This document shows positions 34,793 to 45,655 of a stretch of 64,000 nt of DNA, one piece after another. How positions within the stretch are numbered: position 1 is the first letter of the stretch; each line of letters begins with the position of its first letter. The notes under the pieces were generated by a model. The model was not told where the DNA came from, did not search any database, and saw only the letters and a list, made by a program, of their open reading frames with translations. The translations under genes were made by a program, and so were the position numbers. The stretch covers positions 20,095,501 to 20,159,500 of the forward strand of contig CM076144.1 in NCBI GenBank assembly GCA_038025085.1. Direction: 5' to 3'. Source of the stretch: Tetragonia tetragonoides. Lineage: Eukaryota > Streptophyta > Magnoliopsida > Caryophyllales > Aizoaceae.

Positions 34793-37375
34793 AGTCACTA
34801 GCACAAATTAACCAATACGGAGTAGACTTTCTACATTATGTTAGATAACAATGATCATGAAGCTATTAGGGATAACTGTCCTGTTTCACTCAAACACCAA
34901 TTATGTAGATGGATCCAATTGTTTCAACACAATGACCCAAAGGAAAATTTCTTTTGCAAATGCACATATGATAGGCTTCATCAAGGCAGTGTGTAACAAG
35001 CAAAAAAAAGAAAAGTTTTAAAAGATGAAAAAATCTTATCAGACCTTACTATATAAGACCTACTTCTAATCAAAGTTCTAATGGGAATAACCTCTTCATA
35101 ATTGTGAACACCTTTTATCAAGACTCTTACTCTACCTTACGCGGAAATCTTTGTGGGATGCACCAAGTAATGGTACAGTATTACAAGCGTTGGCAATGTA
35201 CGGAAAAACTGAAAACTATGAAACAAATAACATATCAATCCTCCCATGGAGCATAATTGTATGATGGGACATAAAGATACGATGGAACATAACGATATAC
35301 GACGGAACTTTGGGCTAATCCTAGAAATCAGAAGCAAAAAGGCACCATGAAATCAGAACTAACTCTTTAGCAATTTATTACTCCTATGAGGTAACTGCAC
35401 TACAGCTCAATGCAGCCTTAGCCACCTTTGCCACCATCAAAATAAGCATAATAATTTCTGAATAAAAATCGTTCACAATAAAATATTGAAACAAGTATAA
35501 TTTTTTGATGAAATGACTGATAAAATGCATATAATATTCTTTTTTGATACTTAGAAGTCGATTTTTGTTAATGGAAGGGTTAAGGAGCCGAAGCTCATAC
35601 ACCTATTTGGAGTCAAAGCTCATACACCTTAGAGAGACGAAACTCATACGCCGATTGAATCCAAATTAAACACACACCTAATCAACACCTACTTAACATT
35701 AAAGACACAACTAACAGATAGTCCTACTAAACCCATAAGAAAACACCTCAATCCAACCACTAAAGCAGCAAACCAAACCCACAAACCAACGAGATGAGAA
35801 AGATAATCAAACACCAATGTGTGATATTAACCTTTTGTTGGTCTTCGTAGCGTGCCATCATTGCATAATGCATATAAACTTTTTATTCAAGTGTCCAAGC
35901 TACGGTTATTGAATCCATTTGGCAAGCCCTTATTATTCTTTATTCATCTTCATTAGCACTCATTTATATACTAGCTTCACAAATAATAACAAAAATATTA
36001 ACCTAAATTGACATACATGATTCTCAACACAAGGTTCCTAATTCTGAGTATAAAATAGTTAAAGAAAATATTTAATAAAATCAAAAAAAAAAAAAATTGT
36101 ATGCCCTATTTTAATATTCTAAGATTAGGTTTTTGGAATTCTAAATAAATGTGACATGCTTAGACAATCACATTTTACAAAAACAGCAACATATATAGAG
36201 AAACCCAAACAATTATCAAAAATAAATCGAGTCCAGAAAAAAACACAAATTCAAAATTTGACGGTACCTGTGTTTTTGTCGAAAGCAATGAAAAGCTTTT
36301 GCATTTTTTTTTGGCTCAATGTCACCAACGAAACCTCACTTTTACTTGCCTGCTTCTAAATTCACAGTCTATTTTCTGATCAAAACAAATTTTCACTGTC
36401 GATTTAGGGATTTCGATTATATATAAATTTCGATTAGACATAGAATTGCAAAGGAGTTTAGGGATTTTAGGTTTTGTTCTTGTGTCATGGCGCGAAACGG
36501 AGAGTTGTTCTAATTCTAATTTGTCATCAAACCAAAGCACAATTGTACGTAAGGAGCGCATCAAACGTGTCGTTTCATCTCTGCTGAGGCCTGATTTTTT
36601 TTGATTTTTTTTTTTTTGACTGATTTTTGTTTTTTCGCGCAAAGGAGGGCAAAGCGGTTAAGTTGATTTTTACTCATCACAATAGAGGAGGTTTAGCAAC
36701 CCCAATAAATATCAAGAGATATTGGTTATGTTTTGCAAAATTAGTTATAGACTAGTAGTTGTAGTTATTAAATGCTAAAAGAGAAGAAAAATTAGTAAAA
36801 AATACTTGAAAGTTGCTAAAAAAAAATGGTATAAAATAGTTGTAGTTGTAACGGTAAGTTGAAATGCTGAAAGCTAGTATGAGTAGCTTCACGAAATCAT
36901 TTATAGCTGTAATTGCAAATTGAAAATAATTTGTCAAACTGTTTGGTAGCTAAGAGTAGAAAAAACAAGTTGTAATTTTTATTGAAAGATAATTGTTTGT
37001 GTCAAACATAACCATCACGGATCCCTATAGAAGACTATTACCAATAGTAAAAAGTTTAAACTCTCATTATAATTTAAACTGAAATTAGCAAGTCAATCCT
37101 GTTGTAGAATTTGTTTCAAAATATACATGGCAAACACGCACTTCTTCAATAAGGAGACGATATTCTAGCATATCTAATATTAGAAATAGAATGTAGGTTT
37201 CACGAGGTACCTCCAAAACCCAATCCCGAGCATTTCATGCACTCCCTCCAAAACCCCCTCTTTGAATTTTGAAATGACCCATTGCCATCATTGACTCAAA
37301 CTTAAGGAGTCAAATTAGGCAAAGTATGGAAGGCTAATGAAATAATACTCATCCAAGAGATCATCTCCTAATCAA
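34793..37375. other. Gene-free region downstream of the WAKL array
   Basis: AT-rich spacer with poly(A) near 36088 and poly(T) near 36597-36619. Frames of up to 106 codons lack recognisable motifs. No gene supported. Confidence 0.4.
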
Positions 37376-37383
37376 TTAATTAA

Positions 37384-38296
37384 CGGATTTGCTTAATGTA
37401 AATCACAAATTACTCAACGTAGATCTTTTTATCACAATACTTCCAAAAGTACCCTTTTATTTATAATGAACTGTTTTTCTACCTATTGTTTTTCTCCTCA
37501 AAATCTCCCTTTGCTTCTCTTTATTGTGGACAAATAATGTAAAATCTAATAAAACTTGAATGATTCATTTTACATTAATCGAGACAATATTCAGATAAGT
37601 AATAAAATTTGGATTTGGATTTTTTTCACCGTGCATTGTTTAGGGTTTATGTTGGCTGCTTTGTGGATTGGCGGCAGCTGGTGGGGTGGGGTGGGGTGGT
37701 CGGGGGACGTGGTGGCTGGTGGTTTCGTGGCTAGTGGCTGGGAGGGGAGAGAGAGAGGAAGGGGCGCAGAGGAGAGAGAGAGACACGCCAGGTGGGGGCG
37801 GTTCGTTGGTGAGGCGTTAGGGGGCTGACGCCGCCTGTCTCAGCCCTGTCAACCCACCAAACCACCCCGATCGACCACCCGACTAGCGGGGATGAGTCTC
37901 CCTTCTTAACCACCCCCGACTCATCCCCCCTGCCCCCTGAAATACGAGCCCCACAACCACCCGCCCCAAATCCGGCACCATGAACCCCACCATCGGCATC
38001 ATCGAACCCCACCGCCGGCACCATGAACCCCATAGGCGACACAATTGAACCCCACCCAACCACTCCTATTTCGTTCTCTCCTCCCAGCCATCCCACTACT
38101 CCAGCCACCGACCACCATCAAATCCCCAGATCTGGTTACATAGTTCACAAGAGAGAAATGGGGATAGAGAACCGGATAGAGAAGGGAAATGGAGAAAGAA
38201 AAGAAAGTAGAGAGAGAAAGATGGAAAACTTTATTAGGGGTATTGTGGGAAAAAAAATTACGTTGAGTAATTTGTGATTTACGTTAAGCAATCTCC
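37384..38296. mobile_element. TIR DNA element with GC-rich cargo
   Basis: 913 bp with ~37-bp inverted ends (CGGATTTGCTTAATG and GGAGATTGCTTAACG, then a shared TAAATCACAAATTACTCAAC). It is flanked by TTAATTAA on both sides (37376-37383 and 38297-38304). The repeat is itself a palindrome, so it is weak as a target duplication. The central 600 bp (about 37640-38110) is far more GC-rich than its surroundings, as in Pack-MULEs that captured host DNA. No transposase is present, and no host gene was recognised. Confidence 0.65.
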
Positions 38297-38476
38297 TTAA
38301 TTAATGGAAAGAATATTCTTTCATTCCATACTAATCATTTTCCAATTAGTCAAAGTAATTGAAAAAATCCAATCAACATCATTAATAAAATTAGGCAACT
38401 TTTCCCAATTATGATTCTATTATTATTACAGATAATAAGGAAGCATAGAGGAAGAAAATAGTTTATCCGAGTATAA

Positions 38477-38605
38477 GTCCCACATTGAAGAAGAATATGA
38501 AAGTTGTAGAAAAAGGAGGTATAAATATAAAGAGCGAGGTCGGTGGAATTATACATTTATTTATACTTTTGTCTAAGACCAATGTAATATTTATTCTTAT
38601 TAAGG
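38477..38605 (+). pseudogene. U2 snRNA pseudogene 1 with promoter elements
   Basis: GTCCCACATTG (38477-38487) matches the plant snRNA upstream sequence element (USE, RTCCCACATCG). TATAAATA follows at 38520, after 32 bases. About 31 bases after that, ATAC (38551) opens a sequence aligning with the U2 5' region, clearest at 38566-38600, where CTTTTGTCTAAGACCAATGT and TATTTATTCTTAT match U2 with scattered transitions. The spacing is that of a pol II snRNA gene. The Sm site and 3' half are not seen. Confidence 0.65.
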
Positions 38606-38904
38606 TCTGTTCTTTTTTTATTGAACTAAACACCATCAACCAGTATTAATTATTAAAGTGCGATAATAATTATGTAGCTACTACTACTAATGATGATGAT
38701 GATAGCCATAGATGTTCATTACAAAAAATAATGCAAAGTAATCGTAGGATGCACACAAACATAGATAAACAACGATTTAAACAAGTAGGAATCTTTGTGA
38801 GAAGGATTGTTTTTTTGGGGGGGGGGGATAACAATAATTATTGAAATTTTTTATTTTACATATTTTCTCAATTAATTATGTTGTATTTATATATCCTTAC
38901 ATGA

Positions 38905-39038
38905 GTCCCACATCGGAGAAATAAGTTAGAGATCAGATGAAGTTGGTGAAAGATATAAAAACATGAGGGACAAGCAAATGGTAGAGAAAATTGTAACTTT
39001 TATGACTATTTGCATGGCTATAGTGATGTGTTGTATAT
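38905..39038 (+). pseudogene. U2 snRNA-like pseudogene 2 with promoter elements
   Basis: A perfect USE (GTCCCACATCG, 38905-38915) is followed by TATAAAA at 38954. A poorly conserved U2-like stretch lies at about 38994-39038 (TTTG then GGCTATAGTGATGTGTTGTAT). The promoter match is good; the RNA match is weak. Confidence 0.45.
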
Positions 39039-39209
39039 ATAAATTACGATACTATATTTGAGTTATCCAAAAATAGAAGGATTACGGGTGATAAAATAAA
39101 TTTTAAAAAAACAAGGGAAAAAAGAAACATTATGTGATAGAAACAATTAACGTAACACCACTTTAGCCTATAGTTATGGCAAATAATCGAATACACTACT
39201 TTGTTATGA

Positions 39210-39316
39210 GTCGCACTTCGAATGAAAGAGGGGAAATATTAAGCAATGAACATGTATAAAAACAAAGGGCTAACAAGCCACAACTTTCTTGGCCCTTTGG
39301 CTAAGATCAAAATGTA
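39210..39316 (+). pseudogene. U2 snRNA pseudogene 3 with promoter elements
   Basis: A degraded USE (GTCGCACTTCG, 39210-39220), then 34 bases, then TATAAAAAC (39255). About 28 bases after the TATA start, 39283-39316 matches the 5' end of U2 snRNA (CTTTCTTGGCCCTTTGGCTA then AGATCAAAATGTA) with two substitutions and one insertion. Similarity ends abruptly, so the branch-site-pairing region and Sm site are missing. Confidence 0.75.
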
Positions 39317-40106
39317 CACTTATGGTAGATAGCTTGCTACAATGACTTTCAAGCATCAACCATATCGAGAGTCAATATAGGAGCAAACGATAAGTTTTCG
39401 TTCTTAGCTGAGTAATCCTATTATGAGACGATCACTTGCATGAGGGCAGACAAAAGTCACTTTTTTATTTATTGGTATCACTAACTGAATGACCTTGGCC
39501 CAAATCACTACTGAATTTTATCACTAAATTATTTTTTTAACAGTAAATGTTCACCTGCATGTATGGTATCACATGCATTGCAATTTGCAAGCATGACCTA
39601 GGTCCAAATAATCTTATTTTTTGTGCGAAAAAAACCTTTCAGATAAATTTGCAAAAGAAATTTTCCATTGTTGTTTTTTTAATTTTTTTTCTTTTGTAAT
39701 TATCAAAAGAAATATAAAATAGTTTTATGTTCGGTTTAATATGCAACTAATAGGGTATTATACTATGTTTTAAGGATGCAAAAAATATAAATAACATAAA
39801 CAACAAGATCATCACACAGTACAAAACAAAATAAACATGTTTAAAGTATTTGCAACATACTTTCATGGTCTTTTGGCTATAAGAAATAGTAGTTTGTGAC
39901 TATGAATTTGATACTATGTTTGATATATGTTTTGTATATACATGTGTTTCGATTTCCAATTAATTGTTGTAATATTTATTAATATTAATTGTCATTAGTG
40001 AATAGAATCAAATACACGTGAGAGATTAGTTTTAAAGTTTAAGAATTGACTATTTTGTAATGAAGTCGTAGATATTCACTTTTACCATATGCTTAAATTC
40101 GTAATA
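39317..40106. other. Gene-free AT-rich spacer
   Basis: No coding or structured sequence supported. Confidence 0.4.
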
Positions 40107-40134
40107 ACTCGTGCATAGCACGAGTATAAACTAG
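40107..40134 (+). mobile_element. Possible Helitron 3' terminus
   Basis: A perfect 8-bp stem (ACTCGTGC / GCACGAGT, loop ATA), then five bases and CTAG. Plant Helitrons end in a hairpin followed by CTRR, but the next base here is C rather than T, the gap is short, and no 5' TC end was located. Confidence 0.3.
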
Positions 40135-40139
40135 CGGCG

Positions 40140-40940
40140 AAGTAATTTGCATGTTGAAGCTAGCGTTTGTTTCATTCATAGGATTATCAATGGGACCATG
40201 ATCGGTACTTACGACTACCCACCGTTGTTGGAAGGTCCAAGAAGGTTATTTATAAAGTGGTTAAGGAGAAACTCCAGAGAAAACTTCCAGTGTAGAAGGG
40301 GATTTTTCTTTCTAAAGCGGGTAGGGAGGGTTGATTAAGGTGGTGACCTAATCACTCCTAACCTACGCAATGAGTCACTTATTTCCTTTTTCTAAATTGA
40401 GGACATCGTTTCTTTATTGTATTCAATTGTTTATCAAGTACCAACACAAATCTAATGATACTTTTTATGTTTCACTTTGAAATGGAACTAGGTGAAAAAG
40501 TATATCATAAATAGAGGTAGATCTGATGGGCATTAATTTTACTGTTATGTTGTTCTACAATGAGAGAGTGGTGAGGGGTTAAGGAGGTTGTAGGTGCATT
40601 GAGGTCAGTGCGCCGGTGAGGGGATCACTGGTGGCGTGGGGGTGGTCGGTGGGGGTGGGGACGGGTGGCTGTAGGTGGGTTGGATTTGACCGGTTTTGAC
40701 CAAGAAGGTTTATTTCGTTAGTTTGAACCGGCTGGATCACCGGTTCCCGGTGAAACCAGTCGATCCGATCTGGTCGGGTGAGGAGAGAGAATAGGGTGAG
40801 GAGAGAGAATGCCTCTTATTTACATGAGGGCAAAAAGATGGATTTTAGACTCTTTTTTTTCTCTCCTCCCAACCCTCATTCGCACACCCACACTCTCCTC
40901 TCTCCCTCTCTTCTCTCTTTATTCTATCATTATAGGACCT
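40140..40940. other. Spacer with GC-rich patch
   Basis: The stretch 40560-40790 is G-rich (GGTGGGGGTGGGGACGGGTGG) and contains ACCGGTT words. No gene supported. Confidence 0.35.
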
Positions 40941-40949
40941 TGATGCTCG

Positions 40950-40993
40950 CCCCCCCTCCCCCCTCACCCCCACCCCCACCCCCACCCCCACCC
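40950..40993. repeat. C-rich simple repeat
   Basis: Runs of C followed by (CCCCCA)n units. The complementary strand could form G-quadruplexes. Confidence 0.9.
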
Positions 40994-41104
40994 CTAGTGA
41001 CCGGCAACAACCCTATAGCCATCAAAGTTCAAACACACCAAAACGAAATCATATTAGACAAAAACCTAAAAATTTAGTAAGGAAAGGTTACCTCATTGGA
41101 GTTG

Positions 41105-41202
41105 AATTGAAAGAGAGGCGTGGTGTTTCACTCAAAAGGAAAAACAGAGTGGTAATGAGAGAGAGGCATGGTGTTTCACTTAAAAGTAAACAGAGTGGTG
41201 AT

Positions 41203-41247
<45 letters not shown>

Positions 41248-41248
41248 G
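41105..41248 (+). repeat. ~50-bp tandem duplication and (GA)n tract
   Basis: GAGAGGCRTGGTGTTTCACT occurs twice about 50 bp apart, each followed by AACAGAGTGGT. A (GA)n microsatellite with few interruptions follows at about 41206-41248. Confidence 0.85.
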
Positions 41249-41445
41249 GAGGGTAAGTGTCAATTGTCAAATAAGGGTGCTTCTAGTCACCGTCCTTATT
41301 TATTTCTTTGATTTAAGGCATCATATATTGGTCACTTCAACACACTGAACACAGCATGCCATGGCAGACCTATCAATTCTACACAACTTTTCTCCCTTTT
41401 TTAATTTATTTTTTTTAGTGTAGGGGTGAGCAGAAAATCACCATA

Positions 41446-41975
41446 GTGAGTATCGAACCTGAACTGATGGTTTGGAACCAAAACATTCCAACCAATTCCA
41501 ATTACAAATCCTGACTTTTGGGAATCGGAGACGATTTGGTACCTATTGTAAAAAAACAAATTAAAATACATTTTTCTTTTTTTTTTGGCCCCAAATGACC
41601 AGATTGACATTTTAAGGAAACTCATTATTTAAAATAACTTAAGACATTAGGCGATTAGGGTATTAAAAAGTGAATTATGTGGCAGAAATGCCATTTGAAC
41701 CAAAATCTAGAATTTTACATAAGAATCTTCTTAATTCACTTTTTAATACCCTAATCGCCTAAAGTCTTAAGTTATTTTAAATAGATCAATATTGTCTAAA
41801 TGAGTTCACTTAAAATGTCAATCTGGTCATTTGGGGTGAAAAAAAAAGGAAGAAGTCTTTAAATTTGTTTTTTTTACAATAGGTACCAAATCGTCTCCGA
41901 TTCCCAAGAGTTAGGATTTGTAATTGAAATTGGTTGGACTGTTTTGGTTCAAACCAGTTCATGTTTGATACTCAC
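41446..41975. repeat. Long foldback (inverted repeat)
   Basis: Two arms of roughly 232 bp (41446-41677) and 244 bp (41732-41975) are inverted copies of each other, separated by ~54 bp. Matching blocks include GGCGATTAGGGTATTAAAAA, GACCAGATTGACATTTTAAG, TCGGAGACGATTTGGTACCT and GTGAGTATC at the outer edge, with scattered mismatches and small indels. A transcript could form a ~230-bp imperfect hairpin, a possible siRNA source. It may be a foldback transposon; no flanking target duplication was identified. Confidence 0.85.
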
Positions 41976-42690
41976 TAGGGAGGGAGAGCGAGGGAGGCGG
42001 CGAGCGAGGAGGAGGAAAGTGGAGGGCGATGTCGGAGACTGAGGGAGAGGGCATGGGGGGAGGGAGACGGACTACGAGGGGGGCGAGGTTGGAGGCGGAG
42101 GGAGAGGACGAGGGCGGAGGTGCGGGAGTGAGGAGGGAGAGTGAGGGAGGTGGGAGAGGGTGAGGAGAGCATGGAGGGAAGGAGTGAGAGGGAGGGGGCG
42201 ATGTCGGAGAAGGGTAGAGGCGAGTGCGAGGTCGTGAAGGGAGGCAGAGGGCGAGGGAGGAAGGAGGCAGAGGGCGAGGGCGAGGGCGGAGGGAAAAAGG
42301 AGGAGGGCGAGGGCGGAAGCCGAGGGCGAGGTCGGAGGGAAAAAGGAGGAGGGCGAGGGCGAAGGGGGCCATAGGGAGAGGGCGGTAGTGAGCAGGGAGG
42401 TAGAGGAGGGAGGGAGAGGGAGGGAAAGAGGGCGGAGGCGTCCGTAGAGGGAGGCAAAGGGTGAGGTAGAGGTAGGGGAGTGAGTCAGAGGACGAGGCCA
42501 GGGGGAGTGAGGAGGTGGTTCGAGTGAGACAGAGGGTGAGGGCGAAGGTGGGTGACTGAGGGAGAGGGAAGAGGAGGCAGACGGCAACGGAGGAGGGAGG
42601 GTAAGGAGGTGGAAGGCGGAGGGAGGGGAAGGAAGGGGAGAGGGAGGAGGGAGGAGGGAGGGAGGGAGGGAGGGAGGGAGAGGGAGATAG
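41976..42690 (+). repeat. G/A-rich low-complexity tract
   Basis: About 715 bp made mostly of GAGGGCGAGG, GGAGGGAAAAAGGAGG and GGGA words, ending in (GGGA)n at about 42655-42684. Internal units recur (the GAGGGAAAAAGGAGGAGGGCGA block occurs at about 42288 and 42337). Long P/S-rich reverse frames arise from composition alone. The strand asymmetry allows triplex or G-quadruplex structures. Confidence 0.9.
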
Positions 42691-43123
42691 GGATTAGGTT
42701 TGTTTTAGGGAAAATAGCAAAAAGGGTACGTGAAGTTTATTTTAGGAAAAATCTCAAAAAAGGTACTTGTGTTTTCACTAATCTCAATTAAGGTTTTCCT
42801 TTAGTTTCAATTATGTATTATTAACAGTCAGACGTAATTAACTTTTCCATTCAAAAATCTCAAAAGATACGTTAAAAAATTGTTAATGAGACAGGTTTGA
42901 AATTACAGGTACCTTAACTTAGATTAGTGGAAACACAGATACCCTTTTCACAATTAGCTTAAACCTCAAGTAACCTTTTTGAGATTTTTAGTATATTTTA
43001 TCTCAATTGATTAGGTTTGAACCCATTCACTTCTCTAAGTTTTTTTTAACTGAGTTACGTTGGTTTGTTCAGTTCTTTTAGCTTACATAGAAAAGGTATA
43101 GGTTGTCGAGTATTTTACCTTCC
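42691..43123. other. Gene-free spacer
   Basis: Contains two near-inverted segments around AAAAGGGTACGTG (42720) and GTAACCTTTTTGAGATTTTT (42970). No gene. Confidence 0.35.
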
Positions 43124-43138
43124 ATTTAGCTCATGAGA

Positions 43139-43399
43139 TGTGTCCACCATTTCCAGTGGAGCCAAAAGCTTCTTTACTTTTTGGCTTCGGAATGTAATGG
43201 ACTAAAACAAAATGGCTCATAAAATTGTAGGCACTTTTTATTCATTGTGAAGTTGCCGATGGTCGTTGCAATTCGGATCTCGGGTCAAACGAAAACAACA
43301 TCTCTGTGAGACTCTCGCAGGGCTAAGGCTGCGTACAACCGATCCCCTTACCCTGCCTAGGTGGGAGCCTTTTTGGAGACACTGGGGTAATGTTGATTG
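43139..43399 (+). mobile_element. SINE with 15-bp target duplication
   Basis: 261 bp between perfect copies of ATTTAGCTCATGAGA (43124-43138 and 43400-43414). The 3' half carries GGCTGCGTACAACCGATCCC, CCTAGGTGGGAGCC and ACTGGGGTAATGTTGATTG, which I recall as a plant SINE tail ending in short TTG-type repeats. A B-box-like ATTCGGATCTC lies at 43271. The 5' half is less recognisable. The target duplication sets the ends. Confidence 0.7.
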
Positions 43400-43494
43400 A
43401 TTTAGCTCATGAGACTTTTTTGTTGGATTGTAGTGCATCTTCGTTTAAAATATTTGGTTTACTGTGCATGAATCTTTATGCCAAACTATTAGTA

Positions 43495-44352
43495 GTGTTT
43501 CTGACTCGCAAAAGTAATGTGGGTTCTTATGCGTGGCGTGCAGCTTTAATTCATCATAATAAGCCTGGGATTGCGGCATTTCACCTTAAAAATGGTTATG
43601 CTGCATTAAGAGATGCATTGAGCTCGGAGAATGTGAGATTTCAAAGGTGATAATGCTTTCTGCATGATCTGTTTCCTTTATAGCAGTGAGTGCATAAGGT
43701 TTGAGCTGCAAAATGTTTATGTTTAATTTGCTCTCAATTGGGATTTCCGATTCCGTATATGATTCCCTAAATAAACAATGATTTTGCAGGAAAGCATTGA
43801 ATTTGCGTCACTATCTTTTGCGGGAAAACCAATCAGATTGTAGTGTGGCCACTAAACTTGGGTTTCCGCAAATGATGATGCATCTTGCTCCTAATGATGA
43901 TGCAGCTGTTCGAGAAGCTGTTCTCTAGGGTCTACTTGAGTTGTCACGTGAAAAACCTGGTGAAACCCCAGGAAGATTTATGGAGGAAGATGAGAAAATG
44001 AAGCAGCTACTTGAAGAACGTATCAAAGGTATCAGCTCAGAAAGCTCGGGGCACTTAGGGAAGAGAGACAGCTTTTTGACTCATTGTGGAATGCTTGCTA
44101 AAATGAGCCATCTTCCCTCAGAGACGGGTCTTCTTGTTCTTGCAGGGGAAGATTCGCCTCTACCCGATGTGGCTAGCAATCATTTTGAGCCTCCACTTCT
44201 TCGGGCCTCGGCTCCAAAACGCGAATCTAGTGAGCCAGACAAGACAGCAACTCCTTTACTGATAGGGCCTGGACCTACAGCTGAGCCGCTGATAGTCAGA
44301 GTTGATTCCACAGAAGTGTTAGTGAGGATGAGAGGCCAAGAAATGAATCGTC
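43495..44352 (+). pseudogene. Fes1/HspBP1-like Hsp70 nucleotide exchange factor relic
   Basis: Exons about 43495-43646 and 43790-44352 keep a proper intron (GT 43647, AG 43788-43789), so this is not a processed copy. The first exon encodes NGYAALRDALSSENVRFQR, the second KALNLRHYLLRENQSD and later AGEDSPLPDVASNHFEPPL, armadillo-repeat and C-terminal sequence of the Fes1A family, which releases ADP from cytosolic Hsp70. Lesions: TAG at 43926-43928 within VL-GLLELS, and a frame slip near 44058-44066, so the expected LFDSLWNAC reading lies in another frame, which itself has a stop. Upstream exons for the N-terminal domain are missing. Non-functional. Confidence 0.8.
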
Positions 44353-45639
44353 GTAAGTCTATGATTTATATATATGATCTGAAAGATTTGCTTTTGTATA
44401 CTATGTATTTGCCTTTTTGTATTTTGATTTCATTCTAGCTGTAGCGTAGGTTCTTCTGTGCTAAGTGCTAACAGGGTGTAGGACTACACACAGAAACTTG
44501 TATAGGGGATTTTAATTCTTGATTGCCCTTGTACTCTGACATTGATTTCGTTTACGCTAGTTAGCTCGTACAATCTGAGGGTTGGTTGGGGACTTGGGTT
44601 AAAAAATTGATGTTGTCTTTTCTCAATGATATTGGTTGGTGTACTGTATGTTTCTTTTCGTTCAGTTATACTTTCTCCTCATTGGAAAATAGGCTTATTG
44701 GTTCTTGTAGTGTAAGTTTCTGTGACTACATGTGAGATGGTTACATGATCATGAGACACTTAATTGTAATATGTCGTGATTGATTGATTGTGGTTTTCAT
44801 GATTTAATCAGACATTTCATATTGGGCAAGGCAAGAGGTGAGTGAATCTAACTGTCATAATTGTTGATTTTGTAACATCTGCAGTGCTTCTTCATTTAAT
44901 TTTTGTGTTACGGTTTTCTCTATATACTCTCAAAATATACACTGTCATTAGCAGTACTGACAATCATCGCCAACAGTCGACGCCCATGATTAGGACCTCC
45001 TTGGTCGATTTGGATGGAACAGGTAACATTTAACACACACACTAACAGACCTACTCTCTCCCTCTCTCTCATCTTGTTGTTGCTAATTTTGACAGCTATG
45101 TGATGGTTTTGGTGAATTAGCTTTTGCATGATTAATGAAGGACGACGATAGTGAAGTTGATAGATCATTCAAGTCCTGCTGTTTTTCCACCTTTTACATT
45201 AGAAGTTGAAAGTTCCATGTGAGCTCTTTGAGTTTCTTACTTACTCTTGTTCCCTAATTTCTCTTTATTTCTTTCGTTTTTTTCTTCTGTAGTCTTAAGA
45301 CTATGAGCTCAAGTATGAGAGTGTTGAACCAATCAATATATCTGTCTCCAGTTGTTCTGTATGTTGTTTTCTTTCCTCCTGCTCGCAGATCTGATTTTAG
45401 GAAATCTAGGCATGATTTTTGTTAAATGTGTGGAAACTCTGAGGAACATTAGGGTACTATCTGGGGTATAAAGGTAGAATAGTTAGCTGATAGAGTCTCT
45501 TATGTTCATGAGCTGTTTTCAGGTTCTGAAATTCAGATTGTTAATGGGTGTTCATTAGCTAAAACTTATGTTCATAAGCTAGCACTAAAATGATGAGTAA
45601 ATGTATATCTGCTTGTTCTAAACACTAAGGAACCAAAGC
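44353..45639. other. Downstream sequence of the Fes1-like locus
   Basis: T-rich intron-like or 3' UTR-like sequence interrupted by the LINE that follows. No separate gene supported. Confidence 0.4.
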
Positions 45640-45655
45640 AAGTAAATATTACAAT

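Noticed and set aside
36322..36642. 106-codon minus-strand frame
   Set aside because: Lys-rich start comes from a poly(T) tract and no family is recognised.
37556..38277. Overlapping frames in the GC-rich cargo of the TIR element
   Set aside because: Composition-driven on both strands, with no recognised domain; kept only as possible captured DNA.
41959..42791. Three long minus-strand and two plus-strand frames (up to 171 codons)
   Set aside because: They are Pro/Ser- or Gly/Glu/Arg-rich by-products of the G/A-rich tract, overlapping in several frames, with no domain.
43390..43494. N-terminal part of the frame leading into the Fes1-like exon
   Set aside because: Hydrophobic sequence without similarity to Fes1; more likely intron or insertion sequence read through.
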